From Variovorax paradoxus (GTDB lineage: Bacteria > Pseudomonadota > Gammaproteobacteria > Burkholderiales > Burkholderiaceae_C): a DNA stretch of 64,000 nt. Below are positions 16,260 to 24,661 of this stretch, one piece after another. The DNA is taken from NCBI RefSeq assembly GCF_024734665.1, contig NZ_CP102931.1, forward strand, positions 556,001 through 620,000, given 5' to 3'. Position 1 is the first letter of the stretch, and the number at the start of each line of letters is the position of its first letter. Made by a program: the position numbers and the translations under genes. The notes under the pieces were generated by a model. It searched no databases, was not told the origin of the DNA, and worked only from the letters and a program-made list of their open reading frames with translations.

Positions 16260-17224
16260 AGCTTGATCCAGTCGGGAGGCAGGGGGCTGCGCAGCACGGC
16301 GTCGCGCTGCGGAATGGAGGGCTGGGCGCCGGGCTGCTGGATGCACAGCGCGGCAGCGCGGATGCCCAGGCGCACGGCTTCATCGAAGGACTGGCCTTCG
16401 CCCAGCGCGACTGCGAGCGCGCCCAGGAAGGTGTCGCCGGCGGCCGTGGTGTCGACCGCCTGTACCTTCGGCGCGGGATGGTGGCGCGCGCCGTCGGCAT
16501 CGACTGCCACGGCGCCGCGCGCGCCGAGCGTGACGACTACGCGCGCAATCCCCTTGGCGCGCAGGGCCTGACCGGCCTGAGCGGCTTCCTGCGGGCTGTC
16601 GGCCGACTGGCCGCACAACGTCTGCGCCTCGATTTCATTGACGACCAGCGTGTCGATCTGCGGCCAAAGCGGTTCGGCTATCGCCTGCACCGGCGACGGG
16701 TTGAGCAACACCTTGCAGCCCGCACCATGCGCCACCGCGATGGCGCGCGCGACCTGGTCCATCGGTGTCTCGAACTGCGTCACGAGGAAGGCCGCGCCCT
16801 GCACCTGCTGCTTCAGCGCGGCTTCGTCGATCTCGAGCCGGGCATTGGCGCCGGGAATCATCACGATGCGGTTCTGGCCGCTGTCCTCCACAAGGATCAG
16901 CGCCGTGCCGGTCGGCTCGCCCGCCACGGTGCGCAGCGCGGCGGTGTCGATACCGTCGCGCTCCAATGCCTGGCGCAGCGACTGGCCGTGCGCGTCGTCG
17001 CCGACGCAGCCGATCATTTGCACCTGGCCGCCTTCGCGCGCGCAGCTCACGGCCTGGTTGGCGCCCTTGCCGCCCGGAATGTTGGCGATCGAATGGCCCA
17101 GCAGGGTCTCGCCCGCGGCCGGCGCGTGCGGCACACGCAGCACCAGGTCCATGTTGAGGCTGCCGAGCACCACGATGCGCGGCGCCTGGGAGGAACTGGT
17201 GGAAGAAGAAGGCTTCAGGCTCAC
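16256..17224 (-). CDS. rbsK: Ribokinase
   Basis: 322 residues, PfkB family; phosphorylates ribose to ribose 5-phosphate. LGSLNMDLVLRVP opens the fold, GGKGANQAVSCAR binds substrate, and DTTAAGDTFLGALAVALG holds the catalytic aspartate and anion hole. About 15 extra Ser/Pro/Ala residues precede the fold compared with E. coli RbsK. The start is GTG, overlapping the rbsR stop by 4 nt. Position between rbsR and rbsD supports the ribose assignment, since PfkB sequences alone do not fix the sugar. Confidence 0.93.
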   Translation of the reverse strand: MSLKPSSSTSSSQAPRIVVLGSLNMDLVLRVPHAPAAGETLLGHSIANIPGGKGANQAVSCAREGGQVQMIGCVGDDAHGQSLRQALERDGIDTAALRTVAGEPTGTALILVEDSGQNRIVMIPGANARLEIDEAALKQQVQGAAFLVTQFETPMDQVARAIAVAHGAGCKVLLNPSPVQAIAEPLWPQIDTLVVNEIEAQTLCGQSADSPQEAAQAGQALRAKGIARVVVTLGARGAVAVDADGARHHPAPKVQAVDTTAAGDTFLGALAVALGEGQSFDEAVRLGIRAAALCIQQPGAQPSIPQRDAVLRSPLPPDWIKL

Positions 17225-18312
17225 GGGGTGCGGGACTTTCGGGTTTCCGTTGAAGGCGTTTCGGTCGCGACAGGAGCTGCGGGCTCGCGGAAGCTCGCGT
17301 GCCGCGCGGTCGAGGCGCGCACGCGCAGCTCGGGCTGCAGCACCACCTTGCGCGCATCGCGCCGCTTGCCGCCGACGCGTTCGAGCAGCATGTCGACCGC
17401 CAGCGCGCCGATGCGCTCCTTGGGCTGCGCCACGGTGGTGAGCGGGGGGCTTGTGTAGGCCGAGAGTTCGATGTCGTCGAAGCCGACGATCGAGAGTTCG
17501 TCGGGCACCCGCACGCCGCTTTCATGCGCGGCACGCAGCGCGCCGATGGCCATCAGGTCGTTGCAGACGAACACGGCCGACGGCTTGCGCTCGGTGCGAA
17601 GAATGGCGTGCATTGCCTCGTAGCCGCCCTGGCTGGTGAAGCCGCCGCGCCACAGCAGCGCTTCGGCATTCGCGATGTCGGGTGTTGCGCCAGTTTCGGC
17701 CAGCGCCATGCGCCAGCCTTCGATGCGCTGCTCGCTCGGCATCACGCCCACCGGTCCGCCGATGCAGGCAATGCGCTTGTGGCCCAGCGACAGCAGGTGC
17801 CGCACCGCGAGCAGGCCGCCCTGCATGTGCGCGGTTTCCACCAGGTCGCAGGCCGGGTCGGCGATCTCGCGGTCGACCAGCACCGTGGGCATGCGCAGGC
17901 CGCGCAGCTGCTTCATGAGGGAGTCGTCGTCGCCCGCGCCGGTCGACACCACGATCAGCCCGTCAATGCGGCGTTCGGCCAGCACCTGCAGGTAGACGCT
18001 CTGGCGGTGGGGCTCGTCGTCGGTGTTGCACAGCACCAGCGTGTAGCCGGCGCCGAAGCAGCGGTCCTCCACGATGCGCACGATTTCGGCGAAGTAGGGG
18101 TTCGAGCTGTTGGGAATCAGCATGCCCAGCGTCGAGGTGGTGTTGCTCTTCAGGCTGCGCGCCATCGCGTTGGGCACGTAGCCCAGCTCGCGGATGGCGA
18201 GCTCCACGCGCTCGCGCACCTTGGCGCTCACGTGGCGGGTGTCGTTGACCACGTGCGACACGGTGGTGACGGACACATCCGCCTTGAGTGCGACGTCTTT
18301 GATGGTGGCCAT
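17221..18312 (-). CDS. rbsR: LacI-family ribose operon repressor
   Basis: 363 residues. The N-terminal LacI helix-turn-helix is canonical (MATIKDVALKADVSVTTVSHVVNDTRHVS) with the hinge helix NAMARSLKSN; the rest is a periplasmic-binding-protein-like sensor. The last ~25 residues form a Thr/Arg-rich tail absent from E. coli RbsR. The gene lies inside the operon, between the transporter and rbsKD, so the repressor would control its own synthesis. The palindrome at 22000-22019 upstream of rbsB is the expected operator. AGGAAA precedes the ATG. Confidence 0.92.
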   Translation of the reverse strand: MATIKDVALKADVSVTTVSHVVNDTRHVSAKVRERVELAIRELGYVPNAMARSLKSNTTSTLGMLIPNSSNPYFAEIVRIVEDRCFGAGYTLVLCNTDDEPHRQSVYLQVLAERRIDGLIVVSTGAGDDDSLMKQLRGLRMPTVLVDREIADPACDLVETAHMQGGLLAVRHLLSLGHKRIACIGGPVGVMPSEQRIEGWRMALAETGATPDIANAEALLWRGGFTSQGGYEAMHAILRTERKPSAVFVCNDLMAIGALRAAHESGVRVPDELSIVGFDDIELSAYTSPPLTTVAQPKERIGALAVDMLLERVGGKRRDARKVVLQPELRVRASTARHASFREPAAPVATETPSTETRKSRTP

Positions 18313-18348
18313 GGCTTTTCCTGTTCCTGGTGGGGCGGGATTCTGTCG

Positions 18349-19344
18349 TCAGGCCAGACGGCGGTCGGCACGGCGCTGGCGCAGGGTGTCGATGATGACC
18401 GCCACCACAATCACGGCACCGGTGATGATGCGTTTGCTCGGCTCGCTCGCGCCAACCTGCGCAAGGCCCGCTTCGAGCACCGCGATGATCAGCACGCCGA
18501 AGAAGGTGTTGATCACCGAGCCGCGGCCGCCCATGAGGCTGGTGCCGCCGATGACCACGGCAGCGATCACCTGCAGCTCGATGCCGACGCCGGCGTTCGG
18601 GTCGGCTGCTTCGAGGCGCGCCGATTGCATCAGGCCCGCGAGGCCGGCCAGCAGCCCGGTAACGGCGAACACGATGATGCGGATGGGGCGCGGGTCGACG
18701 CCCGCCAGGCGCATGGCTTCTTCATTTGTGCCGATGCCCACCACATGGCGGCCGAATACCGTGCGCGTGAGCACCATCTGCCCGATGACCACCAGCACCA
18801 CCGCCAGCACGAAGGCGGCCGAGATGCCGCCGATCCACGGCGCGGCCAGGCCCGAGATGGCGTCGCCCACATATTGCGTGCGCGAATCGGTCACGAGGTA
18901 GGCGCCGCCGCGCACCGCTTCGAGCATGCCCAGCGAAACGATGAAACTTGGCAGCCGCCATGCGACCGACACCGCGCCCGTGACCGTGCCGCAGATGAGC
19001 CCGGTAACGAGGCCGAGCACCGCGGCCACCGGCACCGAGAGCTTCCATTCGAGGATCGCCGCCGCCGTGACGGCCGCGCTCAGCGCCAGCACCGAGCCGA
19101 CTGAAAGATCGATGCCCGCGATGATCAGCACGAAGGTCATGCCGACCGCCATCACCGCCAGCGCGGGAATCTCGTTCGCGATGGAGACGAAGGTCTCGCG
19201 CGTCAGGAAGTATTCGCTCAGCGAACCGAAGAGCGCGATCATGCCCACGAGCACGACCGTCAGGCCCAGGTAGGTGCCGAGCTGGCCCTTGAGTGCGGAG
19301 GGCGAGGCCGGCAGGTTTTGTTTGGTGGAGGCTTCGGCGTTCAT
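18349..19344 (-). CDS. rbsC: Ribose ABC transporter permease
   Basis: 331 residues with about ten hydrophobic segments, the BPD_transp_2 fold of sugar permeases. Marker stretches are IANEIPALAVMAVGMTFVLIIAGIDLSVGS and VIGGTSLMGGRGS. It forms the homodimeric channel that RbsA drives and RbsB feeds. ATG 19344 overlaps the rbsA stop by 4 nt (ATGA); the open frame above it is the shadow of rbsA. Confidence 0.93.
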   Translation of the reverse strand: MNAEASTKQNLPASPSALKGQLGTYLGLTVVLVGMIALFGSLSEYFLTRETFVSIANEIPALAVMAVGMTFVLIIAGIDLSVGSVLALSAAVTAAAILEWKLSVPVAAVLGLVTGLICGTVTGAVSVAWRLPSFIVSLGMLEAVRGGAYLVTDSRTQYVGDAISGLAAPWIGGISAAFVLAVVLVVIGQMVLTRTVFGRHVVGIGTNEEAMRLAGVDPRPIRIIVFAVTGLLAGLAGLMQSARLEAADPNAGVGIELQVIAAVVIGGTSLMGGRGSVINTFFGVLIIAVLEAGLAQVGASEPSKRIITGAVIVVAVIIDTLRQRRADRRLA

Positions 19345-20933
19345 TGTGTGTCGGCGGTGACCGGGGTCGAATCGGAAACGGGAGATACCGTCGGCGGGCT
19401 GGCGGCGCGTCCTGTCGCGTCGCTGAATGCTGCGGCCAGCAGCGATTGTTCGGTCCACTCGCCGCGCTCGAACACCGCGACCAGCCGGCCGGCGCTCATC
19501 ACGCCGATGCGGTCGCACATGGCCATCAGTTCGCGCAGGTCGCTCGACACCATCAGCAGCGCCTTGCCGGCGTCGGTCATGCGGTCGAGTTCGGCGTACA
19601 GGTCGGCGCGCGCGCCCACGTCCACGCCGCGCGTGGGTTCGTCGAGCAGCAGCACCTTGCATTCGCGATGCAGCCAGCGCGCGAACACCACCTTCTGCTG
19701 GTTGCCGCCGCTGAGCGTGGCCACCGGTTGCTCGATGCTGCGCGAGCGGATGCGCAGCAGTTCCACCAGCTTCTGCGCAATGCTGCGCTCCTTGGCGCGC
19801 TGCAGCCAGCCGGCGTGCGAGATCGCGCCCAGGTCGCTCAGCGTGGCGTTGACGCGGATCGATTGCGTCAGCAGCAGGCCTTGCGACTTGCGGTCTTCCG
19901 TGACGAGGCCGATGCCCGCGCGGATGGCCTGCATCGGCGAGCGCCAGCCCTTGCGCGCGTGCTGCGTGGGCTGGCCGTTTTCATAAAGGGTGATTTCGCC
20001 GCGGTCGGCGCGGTCGGCGCCGAACAGCAGCCGCACCAGTTCGGTCCGGCCCGAGCCGACCAGACCGGCCAGGCCCATGACTTCGCCCGCATGCAGGTCG
20101 ATGTCTACGTCGCGCACGACCTGCGCCCGGCCGATGCCGCGTGCGCTCAGCAGCACGGGCCCGGCCACGCGGCGGTCGCGGCCTTCATGCTCGTGCACCG
20201 CGCGGCCGACCATGCGCTGCACCAGTTCGGATTCGCGCACGCCGGCCATGGCGCGCACGTCCACCAGCCGGCCGTCGCGCAGCACGGCCACGCGGTCGGC
20301 GATGCGCTGCAATTCTTCGAGGCGGTGCGACACATACACGATGGCCACGCCGCGCGTCTTCAGCAGCTCGATCTGCTCGAACAGGTGCGAGGTTTCGCGC
20401 GGGGTGAGCATGGCGGTGGGCTCGTCGAGCACCAGCACGCGCGTGTCGTCCTGCAGGTTGCGCGCGATCTCCACCATCTGCTGCTGGCCGATGCCCAGCC
20501 GAGCCACGGGTGTGGCCGGGTCGATGTTCTCCATGCCGATCTTGGCGAGCTGGCGCGCGGCCAGCTCGTGCAGCTTGCTGCGGCGGATCCAGCCGGTCTT
20601 GTTGGGCAGCCGGTCGAGCAGCAGGTTCTCGGCCACCGACAGCGTGGTGACGAGGCCGAGTTCCTGCATGACCATGCGCACGCCCAGCCGCTCGGCGTCG
20701 CGGCGCGAGCCGGGCGCAAAGGGCTTGCCGTCGAGCAGCATCTGGCCGCGCGTGGGCTGCACCAGCCCGCAGACGATTTTCGACAGCGTGCTCTTGCCGG
20801 CGCCGTTCTCGCCCGTGAGGGCCAGCACTTCGCCGGCATTGAGCACGATCGAGACGTCGTCCAGCACCGGCGCCGCATAGTCCTTGCCCATGGCGCTCAG
20901 CGAGAGCACGGGCATGGCCGTTGTGAGATTCAT
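19341..20933 (-). CDS. rbsA: Ribose ABC transporter, duplicated ATPase subunit
   Basis: 530 residues carrying two ATPase halves. First half: Walker A GENGAGKST, a modified signature LGIGQQQMVEIARNL, Walker B VLVLDEPTAML. Second half: degenerate Walker A LVGSGRTEL, signature LSGGNQQKVVFARWL, Walker B VLLLDEPTRGVDVG. A degenerate second Walker A is normal for this sugar-importer class. The C-terminal ~25 residues are Ser/Thr/Pro-rich. It ends inside the rbsC start and follows rbsB by 38 nt. Confidence 0.94.
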   Translation of the reverse strand: MNLTTAMPVLSLSAMGKDYAAPVLDDVSIVLNAGEVLALTGENGAGKSTLSKIVCGLVQPTRGQMLLDGKPFAPGSRRDAERLGVRMVMQELGLVTTLSVAENLLLDRLPNKTGWIRRSKLHELAARQLAKIGMENIDPATPVARLGIGQQQMVEIARNLQDDTRVLVLDEPTAMLTPRETSHLFEQIELLKTRGVAIVYVSHRLEELQRIADRVAVLRDGRLVDVRAMAGVRESELVQRMVGRAVHEHEGRDRRVAGPVLLSARGIGRAQVVRDVDIDLHAGEVMGLAGLVGSGRTELVRLLFGADRADRGEITLYENGQPTQHARKGWRSPMQAIRAGIGLVTEDRKSQGLLLTQSIRVNATLSDLGAISHAGWLQRAKERSIAQKLVELLRIRSRSIEQPVATLSGGNQQKVVFARWLHRECKVLLLDEPTRGVDVGARADLYAELDRMTDAGKALLMVSSDLRELMAMCDRIGVMSAGRLVAVFERGEWTEQSLLAAAFSDATGRAASPPTVSPVSDSTPVTADTQ

Positions 20934-20971
20934 GGCGGCGGATGCTGTCAACGTCTGCTCTTTCTGGTTGC

Positions 20972-21925
20972 TTACTTCGAGTCTTTGGTGACCAGCACCA
21001 CGTCGGTCTTCACTTCGGCGGGCATCTCCGACTGCTTCTTCTTGTCGGCGATGGCCTTCAGTGCGGTCTCGATGCCGAACACGGCTTGCTTGGCGGCGAA
21101 CTGGTCGGCTGTGGCGAGCACGCGGCCGTCCTTCAGCATCGGCTTGATGGCGCCGATGTTGTCGTAGCCCACCACCAGCACCTTGCCGGTCTTGCCCGCG
21201 GCCTTGACCGCAGCCACGGCGCCCAGCGCCATGCTGTCGTTGCCGGCGAGCAAGGCCTTCAGGTCGGGGTGCTCGCGCATCATGCCGGCGGCCACGGTGT
21301 TGCCCTTGTCGATTTCCCACTGGCCGGACTGCACGCCCACCACCGTCACGCCGGCGGCCTTCATTGCGTCCTGGTAGCCCAACGTGCGCTGCTGCGCATT
21401 GAAGGTGGTCGACACGCCTTCGATGATGCCGACCTTGTCGCCCGACTTCAGCTCCTTGGCCAGCGCGTCGCCCACCAGCTTGGCGCCGGCGCGGTTGTCG
21501 GGGCCCACGAACGGCACCAGGATGCCCTTTTCCTTCAGCGCGGCACCGTCGAGCTGGTTGTCGATGTTGACGACCAGGATGCCCTTGTCGATGGCCGCCT
21601 TGATCACCGGCACCAGCGCCTTCGAATCGGCCGGCGCGATGACCAGCGCGTTGATCTTCTGCGCCACCATCTGCTCGACCATCTTGATCTGGGCGGCGGT
21701 GTCGGTCTCGTCCTTGATGCCGTTGGCCACCAGCGTGTACTGGGCGGCATTGGCCTTCTGGTGCGCCTTGGCGCCGTCTTCCATGGTGCGGAAGAACTCG
21801 TTGGCCAGCGACTTCATGACCAGCGCGACCTTGGGCTTGTCCTGGGCGAAGGCGGGTGTTCCGGCGATGGCGCCCAGCAGCGTGAGAGCGGCGGCGCTTT
21901 GCAGGGTACGGCGGGTGAACTTCAT
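20972..21925 (-). CDS. rbsB: Ribose-type periplasmic binding protein
   Basis: 317 residues with a signal peptide (MKFTRRTLQSAAALTLLGAIAGTPAFA-Q). The mature part is a type I periplasmic binding protein: KVALVMKSLANEFFRTMEDG at the start, NALVIAPADSKAL, VNIDNQLDGAAL and LKALLAGNDSMALGAVAAVK. It captures the sugar for RbsAC. First gene of the operon, with AGGAG 9 nt before its ATG. It is somewhat divergent from E. coli RbsB (for example VNIDNQ instead of VTLDRQ), so a ribose-like sugar or polyol is possible; rbsK and rbsD argue for ribose. Confidence 0.9.
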   Translation of the reverse strand: MKFTRRTLQSAAALTLLGAIAGTPAFAQDKPKVALVMKSLANEFFRTMEDGAKAHQKANAAQYTLVANGIKDETDTAAQIKMVEQMVAQKINALVIAPADSKALVPVIKAAIDKGILVVNIDNQLDGAALKEKGILVPFVGPDNRAGAKLVGDALAKELKSGDKVGIIEGVSTTFNAQQRTLGYQDAMKAAGVTVVGVQSGQWEIDKGNTVAAGMMREHPDLKALLAGNDSMALGAVAAVKAAGKTGKVLVVGYDNIGAIKPMLKDGRVLATADQFAAKQAVFGIETALKAIADKKKQSEMPAEVKTDVVLVTKDSK

Positions 21926-21999
21926 GGTGAATGTCTCCTGAGGTGGTTGATCAGAACGGTGCGCCGGTCTTTGCCGGGGGCTCTGATGTTAGCTGAGGG

Positions 22000-22019
22000 A
22001 AACGTTTGCGCAAACGTTT
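22000..22019. promoter_or_regulatory. LacI-family operator for the rbs operon
   Basis: A perfect 20-bp palindrome, AAACGTTTGC followed by its exact complement GCAAACGTTT, stands 74 bp before the rbsB start. It contains two copies of AAACGTTT, the core of the E. coli RbsR site, and a central TTGCGCAA, so it is the evident RbsR operator. Downstream on the minus strand TAACAT could be the -10 box, with the palindrome covering the -35 region. Confidence 0.85.
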
Positions 22020-22133
22020 GCCAGTCGGTGCTAACCCTGAGGTTTCGAGCAGGCAAATGCGAGCTCGAAGACCTGCCGGACGGGCCTGCAACCATGCTCG
22101 CCTAAAATCGCCGGTTACCCAAGAGGACCTCCC

Positions 22134-23225
22134 ATGAGTTTGCAATGCGGCATCGTCGGCCTGCCCAACGTCGGTAAATCCACCCTTTTCAATGCGTTGA
22201 CCAAGGCCGGCATCGCGGCGGAAAACTATCCGTTCTGCACCATCGAGCCCAATGTGGGCGTGGTGGAAGTGCCCGATCCCCGGCTCGCGCAACTGAGCGA
22301 GATCGTCAAGCCCGAGCGCGTGGTGCCCGCCATCGTCGAGTTCGTCGACATCGCCGGCCTGGTGGCTGGTGCCAGCACCGGCGAAGGCCTGGGCAACAAG
22401 TTTCTGGCGCACATCCGCGAGACCGACGCCACCGTCAACGTGGTGCGCTGCTTCGACGACGAGAACGTGATCCACGTGGCCGGCAAGGTTGACCCGATCT
22501 CCGACATCGAAGTGATCCAGACCGAACTCTGCCTGGCCGACCTGGCCACGGTCGAGAAGGCGCTGCACCGCCACACCAAGGTGGCCCGTTCCGGCGACAA
22601 GGACGCGCAAAAGCTGGTCGGCCTGCTCGAGCGCTGCCAGGCCGCGCTGAACGAGAACACGCCGGTGCGCGCGCTCGACTTCACCAAGGAAGAGTTGCCG
22701 CTGGTCAAGAGCTTCACGCTCATCACTGCCAAGCCTGCGATGTTCGTGGGCAACGTGGCGGAAGACGGCTTCGAGAACAACCCGTATCTCGACCGCCTGC
22801 GCGAATATGCCGCCAAGCAGGGCGCTCCGGTTGTCGCCATCTGCGCCAAGATCGAAGCCGACCTGGCCGAGATGGACGACGAAGACAAGAAGATGTTCCT
22901 CGCCGAGATCGGCCAGGAAGAGCCGGGCCTGAACCGCTTGATCCGTGCGGCCTTCAAGCTGCTGGGCCTGCAAACGTACTTCACCGCCGGCGTGAAGGAA
23001 GTGCGTGCATGGACCATCCACATCGGCGACACCGGCCCGCAGGCGGCCGGCGTGATCCACGGCGACTTCGAGAAGGGCTACATCCGCGCCCAGACCATCG
23101 CGTTCGAGGACTACATCGCCTTCAAGGGCGAGCAGGGCGCGAAGGACGCGGGGAAGATGCGTTCGGAAGGCAAGGAATACGTCGTCAAGGATGGCGACGT
23201 GATGAACTTCCTGTTCAGTTCGTAG
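22134..23225 (+). CDS. ychF: Ribosome-binding ATPase YchF (OLA1 type)
   Basis: 363 residues, the usual length. The P-loop GLPNVGKST, switch [20 protein letters not shown] and NVAE in place of the NKxD guanine motif are all typical of YchF, an Obg-class protein that prefers ATP and binds ribosomes. The C-terminal TGS-like part runs from [13 protein letters not shown] to [20 protein letters not shown] precedes the ATG. It starts 115 bp after the rbs operator and is transcribed away from it. Confidence 0.96.
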   Translation: MSLQCGIVGLPNVGKSTLFNALTKAGIAAENYPFCTIEPNVGVVEVPDPRLAQLSEIVKPERVVPAIVEFVDIAGLVAGASTGEGLGNKFLAHIRETDATVNVVRCFDDENVIHVAGKVDPISDIEVIQTELCLADLATVEKALHRHTKVARSGDKDAQKLVGLLERCQAALNENTPVRALDFTKEELPLVKSFTLITAKPAMFVGNVAEDGFENNPYLDRLREYAAKQGAPVVAICAKIEADLAEMDDEDKKMFLAEIGQEEPGLNRLIRAAFKLLGLQTYFTAGVKEVRAWTIHIGDTGPQAAGVIHGDFEKGYIRAQTIAFEDYIAFKGEQGAKDAGKMRSEGKEYVVKDGDVMNFLFSS

Positions 23226-23231
23226 GGGGCA

Positions 23232-23266
23232 ACACCTGAGGCCCGGCGGAGCCGGTTCCTCGGTGT
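23232..23266. repeat. Long imperfect hairpin after ychF, possible REP-like element
   Basis: Nested complementary arms ACACC/GGTGT, GAGG/CCTC and CCGGC/GCCGG fold around the triloop GGA. No T-tract follows, so it is either a Rho-type or REP-like stem-loop or an unusual terminator for ychF. Copy number elsewhere in the genome cannot be seen from here. Confidence 0.45.
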
Positions 23267-23347
23267 CTCGCGAAAAGAGCTTCGCGATTTTCTTGATGTT
23301 GTTGGGTAGACTGCGCGCGCCCTATTTTTCCTGCAAGGCCCGCCTTC

Positions 23348-24022
23348 ATGCTCACCGTCCACCACCTCAACAACTCGCGCTCGCAGCGTGTGCTCTGGCT
23401 GCTCGAAGAACTCGAGCTGCCGTACGAGATCGTTCACTACCAGCGCGATCCGCAAACCAGTCTGGCGCCTGCTTCGCTGCGGGCCATTCATCCGCTGGGC
23501 AAGTCACCGGTGGTAACGACGGATGACGGACTCACGCTCGCGGAATCGGGCGCGATCATCGAAACGCTCATCGAGCGCTACGGCCACGGCCGCCTTGCGC
23601 CTGCGGCCGGTTCGCCGGAGGCGCTGCGCTATCGCTACTGGCTGCACTTTGCCGAAGGCACGGCGATGTCGCCGTTGCTGCTCAAGCTGGTGTTCGATCG
23701 CATCGAGACGAGCAAGATGCCTTTCTTCGCGAAGCCGATCGCCAAGGCGATCTCGGCCAAGGCGAAGTCGGCGTTCATCAACCCGAACATCGCAAGCCAC
23801 CTGAACTACATGGAAGCCGAACTCGGCAAGAGCGAGTGGTTCGCCGGCGATGCGTTCACGGGCGCGGACATCCAGATGAGCTTCGTGGCCGAAGCTGCGC
23901 AGGCGCGCGGCGGGCTCGATGCGAAGCGGCCGAAGCTGATGGCGTACCTGGAGCGAATCCACGCGCGTCCCGCGTACAAGCGCGCGCTCGAACGCGGCGG
24001 CCCCTACGCCCTGTTGAACTGA
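23348..24022 (+). CDS. Glutathione S-transferase
   Basis: 224 residues. The thioredoxin-like N-terminal domain has the motif SRSQRVLWLLEELELPYEI near residue 10 (Ser/Arg-rich catalytic region of beta/zeta-like classes) and the glutathione-binding HPLGKSPVV and AESGAIIETLIERYG; the C-terminal helical domain follows. Such enzymes conjugate glutathione to electrophiles or reduce peroxides. Its TGA stop lies back-to-back with the stop of the convergent yqaA gene, with no base between (TGATCA). Confidence 0.9.
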   Translation: MLTVHHLNNSRSQRVLWLLEELELPYEIVHYQRDPQTSLAPASLRAIHPLGKSPVVTTDDGLTLAESGAIIETLIERYGHGRLAPAAGSPEALRYRYWLHFAEGTAMSPLLLKLVFDRIETSKMPFFAKPIAKAISAKAKSAFINPNIASHLNYMEAELGKSEWFAGDAFTGADIQMSFVAEAAQARGGLDAKRPKLMAYLERIHARPAYKRALERGGPYALLN

Positions 24023-24487
24023 TCAGAAGATCTGCAGCAGCGCCACCGTCATGGTGATGTAGCGCAGAAACTTGCCCACGGTCATGTAGGCAACGCATGG
24101 CCAGAACGGCAGCTTGAGCCAACCTGCGACCGCGCACAGCGGGTCGCCCACCAGTGGCAGCCAGCTCAACAGGCAGGCCTTCGGGCCGAGCCGCTCCAGC
24201 CAGCCCAGAACACGCACATGATGTTTCGAGTGCGAGTATTTGTCGGCCACCTTGTGCGCGCCGTAGCCCATCCACCAGTCGACCGCGCCCCCCAGCGTGT
24301 TGCCTATGGTCGCCACCGCGATGGCCGGCCAGAACATGTCGGGGTTGAGCTTGAGCAGCCCGAAGAGAAAGGGCTCGGAGCCCACCGGCAGTAGCGTCGC
24401 GGAGACGAACGCCGCCACGAACAAGGTCGAGAGACCGTACTGCGGCAGCGCCAGCAGCGCCATGAGGGAGTCGAGCCAGGCTTGCAT
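24023..24487 (-). CDS. YqaA family membrane protein (DedA/VTT-like)
   Basis: 154 residues with a VTT/SNARE-associated-type fold: hydrophobic segments around LFVAAFVSATLLPVGSEPFLFG, AIAVATIGNTLGGAVDWWMG and the C-terminal KFLRYITMTVALLQIF. The conserved GxN-x-LGG-x-xD-W and a positive KYSHSKHH loop match YqaA. DedA-superfamily members move lipid carriers across the inner membrane; YqaA itself is unassigned. ATG 24487 opens directly on the first helix; the longer frame would add 31 hydrophilic residues. Confidence 0.8.
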   Translation of the reverse strand: MQAWLDSLMALLALPQYGLSTLFVAAFVSATLLPVGSEPFLFGLLKLNPDMFWPAIAVATIGNTLGGAVDWWMGYGAHKVADKYSHSKHHVRVLGWLERLGPKACLLSWLPLVGDPLCAVAGWLKLPFWPCVAYMTVGKFLRYITMTVALLQIF

Positions 24488-24584
24488 AAGGTCGGCGCAG
24501 TATAGGCAGCGCTTGCTTCGCAACCCCGCAGGAGAAAGCCCCGGAATGCACCGGTGTTTGTACGGGTACCCAGGGCGCAAATCG

Positions 24585-24599
24585 TTTCAGTCGCTGAAA
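24585..24599. promoter_or_regulatory. Dyad overlapping the dusB-fis promoter
   Basis: TTTCAG-TCG-CTGAAA is a perfect 6+3+6 dyad. A good -10 box TACAAT follows at 24611-24616, 46 bp before the dusB ATG, which puts the dyad over the -35 region, where no normal -35 box is visible. This is what an operator or an activator site would look like; Fis autoregulation is one possibility. Confidence 0.4.
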
Positions 24600-24661
24600 T
24601 GCGGCGTGGCTACAATCGTGCCTCATTTTTCAGCAGCCGAACGCGCACGCTCCTCTTTCCA

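Noticed and set aside
15867..22019. Ribose region as a mobile or recently acquired island
   Set aside because: No transposase, integrase, direct repeats or change in base composition at either end.
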